Below are positions 7,161 to 11,165 of a stretch of 11,165 nucleotides of DNA, piece by piece. Within the stretch, counting starts at the first letter, position 1, and each line of letters begins with the position of its first letter. The stretch comes from an uncultured Mycoplasmatota bacterium (GTDB taxonomy: Bacteria > Bacillota_I > Bacilli_A > RF39 > UBA660). The position numbers and the translations under genes were made by a program. Under the pieces are notes generated by a model. That model made no database searches. It was given only the letters and a program-made list of their open reading frames with translations, and was not told the DNA's origin. The stretch covers positions 1 through 11,165 of the forward strand of contig CAOKLK010000008.1 in the NCBI GenBank assembly GCA_948469295.1. The letters are read 5' to 3'.

Positions 7161-7178
7161 AATAGCTCTTGTTTTTTT
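7152..7178 (+). terminator. Intrinsic terminator of the ATPase operon
   Basis: The stem CAAGAG (7152-7157) with CTCTTG (7166-7171) is followed by seven Ts (7172-7178). The 8-base loop starts with the TAA stop of the XRE gene (7158-7160), so the terminator overlaps the gene end. Confidence 0.85.
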
Positions 7179-7251
7179 ACTCCAAAAGTAATTCATCTCA
7201 TCAAGAATCAATCAATTTTTTTTAGTAATACTAGTAAAGAAGAAAAAATAA

Positions 7252-7260
7252 TGTTAGAAT
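7252..7260 (+). promoter_or_regulatory. Candidate extended -10 promoter of the surface-protein gene
   Basis: TGTTAGAAT matches TGnTATAAT with one mismatch in the hexamer. TAGTAA, 17 bases upstream (7232-7237), is a poor -35. It sits about 50 bases before the ATG at 7312 and downstream of the ATPase-operon terminator, and no better candidate is seen. Confidence 0.45.
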
Positions 7261-7311
7261 TTTATTAAAATAGAAAGTAAAAAATGTTACTTGTTGAAAG
7301 AGGTATTCGAA

Positions 7312-8109
7312 ATGGATAAGAAAAAAGTTTGGATTATGCTAGGTTGCATAGGAATAATTTTACTAGTAATGGGAGTTTCCTATGCGTATTGGAGCTTAAA
7401 CTTTACCCAGACCGCAAATAATGTCATCATGACAGATTGCTTTGAAATTGAATTTTCAGAAGGGGATGCAATTAATCTTTTGAAAACTTATCCAGTTAGT
7501 GATGAAACTGGTTTAAAGAATATTCCTTATACTTTTACGATTAAAAATGTCTGTACCAGTAGTGCAAATTATCAAATTAATTTAGAAACTTTAGTTCCAG
7601 GTGGAAAGCAATTGCCAGATAAATATTTAAAAGTAGATTTAACAAGTGAAAACAAATCTTTACTTACAGAAAAACTTGATAAAGAAGTAAATTCTAATTT
7701 AGAAACCGAACCAACGATAGATGGAGCGGTTGAGTCATATAAATTGTTTGTTGGAATGCTAGGTCCCAAAGCAGAGCAAACATTTGAATTAAGATTATGG
7801 ATGCATAGTGATGTAACAGCAAGTGATAAAGATAGTATGAATGCTATTTATAATGGAAAAATTAGTATAATGACAAGCTATGAAAAAGCAAGTATACTCC
7901 TAGCTGGACAAAAAATACCAATTGTGGAAGAAGGAAATGGATTATACATAGTCACCCACGAAGATGCAGAAATTACCTATACAAGTGATGAAACAGCAAT
8001 CAACAACTTAAGACGAACAGAATATCGTTATGCGGGAAGTAATCCTGATAATTATCTTCGTTTTAATAATGAATTATGGCGTATCATAGGACTCGTAAAT
8101 ACACCATAA
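7312..8109 (+). CDS. Surface protein, N-terminal half, ended by a premature stop
   Basis: 265 residues from ATG 7312 to a UAA at 8107-8109. The N terminus is a signal peptide or anchor: MDKKK, a hydrophobic helix (about 6-24), then GVSYAYW, a junction similar to TasA/camelysin-like secreted proteins. Residues about 30-190 look like a beta-rich extracellular domain with a possible disulfide pair, Cys43 and Cys81. From about 235 (RYAGSNPDNYLRFNNELWRI) begins a second domain whose remainder lies beyond the stop: the frame continues as GQRIKLIRSDS without any shift. I recall this 'FNNELWRIIG ... GQRIKLIR' passage as continuous in related surface proteins, so the stop most likely broke a 517-codon gene. 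I chose 7312 over an in-frame TTG at 7291 because AGAGG (7299-7303) is eight bases before the ATG and would lie inside the longer version. If translated alone, this half would be a membrane-tethered fragment. Confidence 0.8.
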   Translation: MDKKKVWIMLGCIGIILLVMGVSYAYWSLNFTQTANNVIMTDCFEIEFSEGDAINLLKTYPVSDETGLKNIPYTFTIKNVCTSSANYQINLETLVPGGKQLPDKYLKVDLTSENKSLLTEKLDKEVNSNLETEPTIDGAVESYKLFVGMLGPKAEQTFELRLWMHSDVTASDKDSMNAIYNGKISIMTSYEKASILLAGQKIPIVEEGNGLYIVTHEDAEITYTSDETAINNLRRTEYRYAGSNPDNYLRFNNELWRIIGLVNTP

Positions 8110-8865
8110 GGACAAAGAATTAAGCTAATCCGTAGTGATAGTATTGGAGGATTTTCCTGGGATACAAGTGAAATCAGCATAAATAATGGCTATGGAGTGA
8201 ATGAATGGAGTTCTTCCAAAATGATGAATTTATTAAATAACGGAGCTTATTATAATAGAACGACAGGGATTTGTTATAATGGTTGGAAACTAACAACTCT
8301 TTCGTGTGATTTTTCCAATACTGGTTTAACAGAAGAAACAAAAGAATTTCTTGATACTGTTACTTGGAATTTGGGGTCCAATGGATCCATTGAATATGAT
8401 AAAATCAATACCACTAGTTTTTATAATTTAGAGAGAAGTAACAATACTGGAAAAATTTGTACTAGTGGGACTTTGTGTAATGATACAATAACTAGAACTA
8501 CAACTTGGAATGGGTCCGTTGGTTTGATGTATCCAAGTGATTATGGCTATGCCACAAGTGGAGGAAGTACTACAGATCGAGCTACCTGCTTAACTACAAT
8601 ATTATTCTCATGGACAGGAAGCAATGTAAGTGACTGCAAAGAAAATAATTGGTTATATAAAAGTGGAGTAAATCAATGGACTCTATCTCCACTTGCTCAT
8701 TCATCTTACGTAAATCTTGTGTTTCATGTAAATAATACAGGAGGAGTCGGTCAAAATGGAGCAGCGAGTGCTTCTGTGTCTCGGCCAACAGTTTATCTAA
8801 AATCTGATGTAAAGATAGAAAGTGGAAGTGGTACTTTCGATTTACCATATGAATTAAGTACATAA
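8110..8865 (+). pseudogene. Surface protein, C-terminal half, downstream of the in-frame stop
   Basis: This continues the frame of 7312-8109 directly after the UAA and runs 252 codons to a UAA at 8863-8865. Six cysteines occur in order (321, 332, 383, 389, 426, 442, numbered from the 7312 start), consistent with disulfides in a secreted domain. The end reads WLYKSGVNQWTLSP, then a Ser/Asn/Gly-rich stretch, then SRPTVYLKSDV and a GSGTFDLPYEL tail. I recall this architecture from large paralogous surface-protein families in uncultured Firmicutes, some with a C-type-lectin-like fold. There is no LPxTG or membrane anchor at the end. An in-frame GTG at 8197 has no ribosome site and lies inside the domain, so independent translation is unlikely. 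Outside readthrough of the UAA this part is probably not made. Sequencing error is also possible. Confidence 0.7.
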
Positions 8866-8910
8866 AGAATGAAAGATATCGAATCACCAAAAGGAAAGAA
8901 AATTAACAAT

Positions 8911-8938
8911 AAGTCCTAATTCAGAAGAGGACTTTTTT
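8911..8938 (+). terminator. Intrinsic terminator after the surface-protein gene
   Basis: The 7-bp stem AAGTCCT (8911-8917) with AGGACTT (8928-8934) has a 10-base loop and a T run to 8938. It keeps transcription of the surface gene out of the ireB operon. The stretch 8939-9037 is AT-rich and holds nothing else I can support. Confidence 0.8.
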
Positions 8939-9037
8939 GTTTCCATAATTTCTTAAGCAAACGAAGCAAAAAATTCTTTCGAATAATATAAAATTTTAAT
9001 GAAAAGAAAAGCAATGATTATAAAAAAAGAGCAAGTC

Positions 9038-9066
9038 TTGTAAAGAAACAAATTGTTTGATAAAAT
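9038..9066 (+). promoter_or_regulatory. Promoter of the ireB-ruvX-yrzB-mltG-trmR operon
   Basis: TTGTAA (9038-9043) is followed after 17 bases by TAAAAT (9061-9066), with TG at 9058-9059 giving an extended -10. This is the best complete sigma-A-type promoter in the window. The leader is about 18 bases and contains GAGGTG (9081-9086). Confidence 0.75.
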
Positions 9067-9090
9067 AACATTGTACTTAAGAGGTGAAAT

Positions 9091-9351
9091 ATGACAGAAG
9101 AAACAAGTTTATTCAGTATTTCTGTGATCAAAAAGGAGAATATTAAAACCACATTAAAAGAAGTATGCAGTAGTTTGGAACAAAAAGGTTACAATGCCCT
9201 AAACCAAATCGCTGGATATTTAATCAGCGGAGATGCTTCATATATCTCTAGCTTTCAAAATGCCAGAGAAAAAATATTGGAATTAGATCGCATTGATATT
9301 ATTGAATATCTTCTAAAAGAAAGCTTAAAATCATGCGATACCTTGGATTAG
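9091..9351 (+). CDS. ireB: IreB family regulatory phosphoprotein (DUF965, YrzL)
   Basis: An 86-residue cytoplasmic protein with the hallmark of the family: EQKGYNALNQIAGYLISGDASYI (about 30-52), then NARE and LDRIDIIEYLLKESL. In Enterococcus faecalis IreB is phosphorylated near its N terminus by the PASTA-domain kinase IreK and dephosphorylated by IreP, and it affects cephalosporin tolerance. Here Thr2, Thr5 and Ser6 are possible acceptors, by analogy only. The length matches the 85-90 residues usual for the family. GAGGTG lies four bases before the ATG. The gene is first in an operon whose order (ireB/yrzL, ruvX/yrrK, yrzB, mltG/yrrL, trmR/yrrM) matches Bacillus subtilis. In B. subtilis alaS precedes it; here the surface-protein gene does. 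Its 3' end overlaps ruvX by 19 bases. Confidence 0.95.
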   Translation: MTEETSLFSISVIKKENIKTTLKEVCSSLEQKGYNALNQIAGYLISGDASYISSFQNAREKILELDRIDIIEYLLKESLKSCDTLD

Positions 9352-9776
9352 ATTTAGGAACAAAATCATTAGGACTTGCCATAAGTGATCGTACTAACAT
9401 GATAGCAACTCCGTTAAAAACATTAACGTTTCAAAACGAAGATTATGAAAGTATCATAAAAGACTTAAAAGAAATCATCGAAGAAAAAGAAATTACAGAA
9501 CTAATCTTAGGGTTTCCTAAAAATATGGACAATTCCTGTGGGTTTGCCACCGAAAGATCCTTAAAATTTAAAAAAATATTAGAAAATAAAATATCTATCC
9601 CAGTTTATTTAATGGATGAAAGATTATCAAGCAAAGAAGCAGAAAATATCTTATTAAGTACCGGATTGCGTAGAGAAAAAAGAAAAAAAGTAGTAGATAA
9701 TGTTGCAGCAGCAATAATTCTAGATACATATTTAAAAGAAAGAAGGATAATGGATGAACGAAAATCCAAAGAATAA
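9333..9776 (+). CDS. ruvX: Putative pre-16S rRNA nuclease RuvX/YqgF
   Basis: A 147-residue protein of the YqgF/RuvX family, which has an RNase H-like fold and takes part in 5'-end maturation of 16S rRNA; it was earlier proposed as a Holliday-junction resolvase. Family motifs are YLGLDLGTKSLGLAISD (3-19, catalytic Asp7), LILGFPKNMD (57-66), MDERLSS (94-100, Asp95) and VVDNVAAAIILDTYL (120-134, Asp122). The length is normal and all acidic active-site positions appear intact. It starts inside ireB (19-base overlap) with only a weak purine-rich ribosome site (AAGAAAG), so translational coupling to ireB is likely. It overlaps the DUF1292 gene by 23 bases at its 3' end. Confidence 0.95.
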   Translation: MRYLGLDLGTKSLGLAISDRTNMIATPLKTLTFQNEDYESIIKDLKEIIEEKEITELILGFPKNMDNSCGFATERSLKFKKILENKISIPVYLMDERLSSKEAENILLSTGLRREKRKKVVDNVAAAIILDTYLKERRIMDERKSKE

Positions 9777-10044
9777 TAGTGTGTTTACCATCAAAAATGA
9801 AAAAGGAATCGAGGAAGAATGTGAAGTATTATTTACCTTTGATTCCGAAGAAACCAAAAAAAGTTATTTAATTTACACAAATAACATGACGGACGAAAGT
9901 GGAGCAATAAAAGTCTTTGCAAACGTTTATGACAAAACAGGAAAAAACATGAATTTACTTCCCATTGAAACCGAAGAAGAATGGAATACAGTAGAAGCTA
10001 TTCTATCTAAATTAACAGAAAGTAAGGAAGAAAAGAATGCGTAA
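9754..10044 (+). CDS. yrzB: DUF1292 family protein (YrzB-like)
   Basis: A 96-residue acidic cytoplasmic protein of the DUF1292 family, found between ruvX and mltG throughout Firmicutes and of unknown function. Typical features are the N-terminal FTIKNEKGIEEECEVLFTFDSEETKKSYLIYTN pattern (about 11-43, two or three beta strands ending in a Tyr-rich strand), an ANVYDKTG turn (about 57-64), and the acidic tail with TEEEWNTVEAILSKL (about 73-87). AAGGA (9743-9747), six bases before the ATG, lies within ruvX, and the genes overlap by 23 bases. Its own end overlaps mltG by 8 bases. The gene name is by position and family resemblance to B. subtilis YrzB. Confidence 0.88.
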   Translation: MNENPKNNSVFTIKNEKGIEEECEVLFTFDSEETKKSYLIYTNNMTDESGAIKVFANVYDKTGKNMNLLPIETEEEWNTVEAILSKLTESKEEKNA

Positions 10045-11080
10045 AGTTATTATAATTTTTCTAATCGTCCTTGTCATAGCAATCAAGGGTTTTGTTGGAT
10101 TTTACATTTATAGAATGACTCCAGTAAGCAATGATGATAACACAATAATTTATACATTAAATAGTGGAACATCAAAATTGAATATGACCGATGAATTAAA
10201 AAAACAAGGATTAATTAAAAGTTCATTTGCTTTAAAAATATATTTATTTTTTCATACAGATTTAAAACTTCAAGCAGGAACTTATGAATTAAAGAAAAAT
10301 ATGTCTCCAGAAGAAATCTTAAATAAACTTCACAACGGTGATATTAAAAATGATTCTCATACAATTACTTTAGTAGAAGGAAGAAGATTAACAGAGTATG
10401 TAAAAAATATTGCAGAAAACTTAGAAGTTACGGAAGAAGACTTATTATCCAAAATGAGTGATCCAGAATATTTACAAGAACTAATTCAAAAATATTGGTT
10501 TTTGGATGAATCTATTTTAAATCAAGAACTATACTATCCCCTAGAAGGATACTTATTCCCAGACACTTATACATTTTTAGAAAAAAGTACTCCAAGTGAA
10601 ATAATTGAAAAAATCTTAAATCATACAAGCGAAAAATTAGAAAATCTAAAAGATGCAATTACTCAAAATGGGTATAAAATTCATGATATTATGTCTATGG
10701 CTGCTATTATTGAATTAGAAGCTGTATCAGAAAATGATCGTAAAACAGTAAGTCAAGTAATTTATAAAAGATTACAGGAAGGTATGAGTTTGGGAATGGA
10801 TGTAACAACATACTATGCCGTAAAAAAAGAAATGGGGACAGGACTTACTAGAACAGATTTAAATACTATTAATTCGTACAATACACATTCAAGCAATCAT
10901 AGCATGTATGGAAAATTACCAGTCGGACCTATTTGTAATCCTTCCTTAATGAGTATCGAAGCAGTATTAAATCCAAGTGAAACAGATTATTTATATTTTT
11001 ATGCTGATGTAAAGACTGGAATTGTATACTTTACAAGAACACTAGAAGAACACAATCAAATCCAAAGAGAAGTAGGGTGA
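10037..11080 (+). CDS. mltG: Endolytic murein transglycosylase MltG (YceG-like)
   Basis: A 347-residue protein with one N-terminal membrane helix (about 4-25) and an extracellular YceG domain. MltG cuts growing glycan strands near the membrane and so ends peptidoglycan polymerisation. A LysM-like N-terminal subdomain spans about 36-105 (GTSKLNMTDELKKQGLI ... AGTYELKKNMSPEEIL). The catalytic part holds TLVEGRRLTE (111-120), LEGYLFPDTY (169-178), MAAIIELEAV (221-230, with Glu226 at the position of the catalytic Glu of the family's IVEKE motif), LGMDVTTYYA (252-261), SYNTH (280-284) and KLPVGPICNP (293-302). The motif has ELE where many homologues have EKE; the catalytic Glu is kept. AAGGA (10024-10028) lies eight bases before the ATG, which overlaps the DUF1292 gene by 8 bases. 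trmR follows after 4 bases. Confidence 0.96.
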   Translation: MRKVIIIFLIVLVIAIKGFVGFYIYRMTPVSNDDNTIIYTLNSGTSKLNMTDELKKQGLIKSSFALKIYLFFHTDLKLQAGTYELKKNMSPEEILNKLHNGDIKNDSHTITLVEGRRLTEYVKNIAENLEVTEEDLLSKMSDPEYLQELIQKYWFLDESILNQELYYPLEGYLFPDTYTFLEKSTPSEIIEKILNHTSEKLENLKDAITQNGYKIHDIMSMAAIIELEAVSENDRKTVSQVIYKRLQEGMSLGMDVTTYYAVKKEMGTGLTRTDLNTINSYNTHSSNHSMYGKLPVGPICNPSLMSIEAVLNPSETDYLYFYADVKTGIVYFTRTLEEHNQIQREVG

Positions 11081-11084
11081 AATT

Positions 11085-11165
11085 ATGAAAGAACTAATAA
11101 TTGAAATGGAGAACTATGCCAAAGAGAAAAATGTTCCCATTATTGAAAAAGATAGTATTGCATTT
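11085..11165 (+). CDS. trmR: tRNA 5-hydroxyuridine methyltransferase TrmR (YrrM), 5' end only
   Basis: The first 27 codons run off the right edge. The start has AGGGTG (11073-11078), overlapping the mltG stop, six bases before the ATG. The visible residues, including MENYAKEKNVPIIEKDS, resemble the N terminus of YrrM/TrmR, a class I SAM-dependent O-methyltransferase that methylates 5-hydroxyuridine at the tRNA wobble position to mo5U. In B. subtilis yrrM directly follows yrrL (mltG), which supports the call. The SAM-binding domain is outside the window, so identity rests on the short N terminus plus position. Confidence 0.82.
   Translation, partial: MKELIIEMENYAKEKNVPIIEKDSIAF

Noticed and set aside
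7291..7311. TTG start at 7291 for the surface protein
   Set aside because: It would place the good Shine-Dalgarno (7299-7303) inside the gene; ATG 7312 is correctly spaced and starts a standard signal sequence.
8107..8109. UAA reassigned to an amino acid
   Set aside because: UAA ends several intact genes here (for example at 2258, 4013, 6925 and 9776), so a general reassignment is excluded.
8107..8121. Translation restart just after the premature stop
   Set aside because: TAAGGA (8107-8112) resembles a ribosome site, but the only codon at suitable spacing is ATT (8119), a very rare start. Not supportable from sequence.
8197..8865. Separate gene starting at GTG 8197
   Set aside because: No ribosome site precedes it, and 29 codons upstream of it in the same frame already belong to the same domain, continuous with the N-terminal half.
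8594..8890. Antisense open frame over the end of the surface-protein gene
   Set aside because: His/Leu-rich low-complexity translation with no ribosome site, typical of a shadow frame.
8869..8919. 16-codon open frame starting ATG 8869
   Set aside because: No Shine-Dalgarno precedes it and it runs into the terminator stem; probably chance.
8939..9037. Possible small RNA or DGR template in the gap before ireB
   Set aside because: AT-rich with only weak inverted repeats, and no similarity to the surface-protein 3' end that I can see by eye.

Overview
The window comes from an AT-rich, low-GC Gram-positive (Firmicutes/Bacilli-like) chromosome that uses the standard code: UGA, UAA and UAG all end genes here and tryptophan is UGG. 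It carries cell-wall genes (VanW family, MltG, polysaccharide deacetylase) and IreB, so it is not a wall-less mollicute. An uncultured gut lineage near the RF39/Erysipelotrichia group would fit, but that placement is inference. There are no tRNA, rRNA, CRISPR or insertion sequences. Genes are tightly packed with short leaders, strong Shine-Dalgarno sites, extended -10 promoters (TGnTATAAT type) and compact intrinsic terminators.

Layout. (1) 1-404: the 3' end of an unrecognised gene that runs in from the left edge and finishes inside its own terminator. (2) 451-2258: a two-gene operon, a VanW-family protein followed with a 4-base overlap by an integral membrane acyltransferase-3 protein that closely resembles the membrane half of the VanT serine racemase but has no racemase half. 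(3) 2352-4013: a membrane-anchored extracellular polysaccharide deacetylase with an intact C-terminal NodB domain and, upstream of it, what looks like a decayed second copy of the same domain. (4) 4033-4440, minus strand: an unknown 135-residue protein, convergent with the deacetylase and divergent from the next operon. (5) 4562-7160: a CtpE/Exp7-like P-type cation ATPase and a small XRE regulator. (6) 7312-8865: a secreted or membrane-anchored surface protein split by one in-frame UAA at 8107-8109, with the reading frame and the protein family continuing on both sides. (7) 9091-11165: the conserved Firmicutes block ireB-ruvX-yrzB(DUF1292)-mltG-trmR, with overlapping or nearly abutting genes and the last one cut by the right edge.

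How it fits together. Most of the window concerns the cell envelope: VanW/VanT-like proteins, glycan deacetylation, a surface adhesin-like protein, peptidoglycan strand termination by MltG, and IreB, a substrate of the PASTA kinase that senses cell-wall state. The most notable points are the VanW plus VanT-membrane-domain pair without resistance genes, the apparent dead duplicate domain in the deacetylase, the single-stop interruption of the surface protein, and repeated use of stop codons as terminator hairpin loops.
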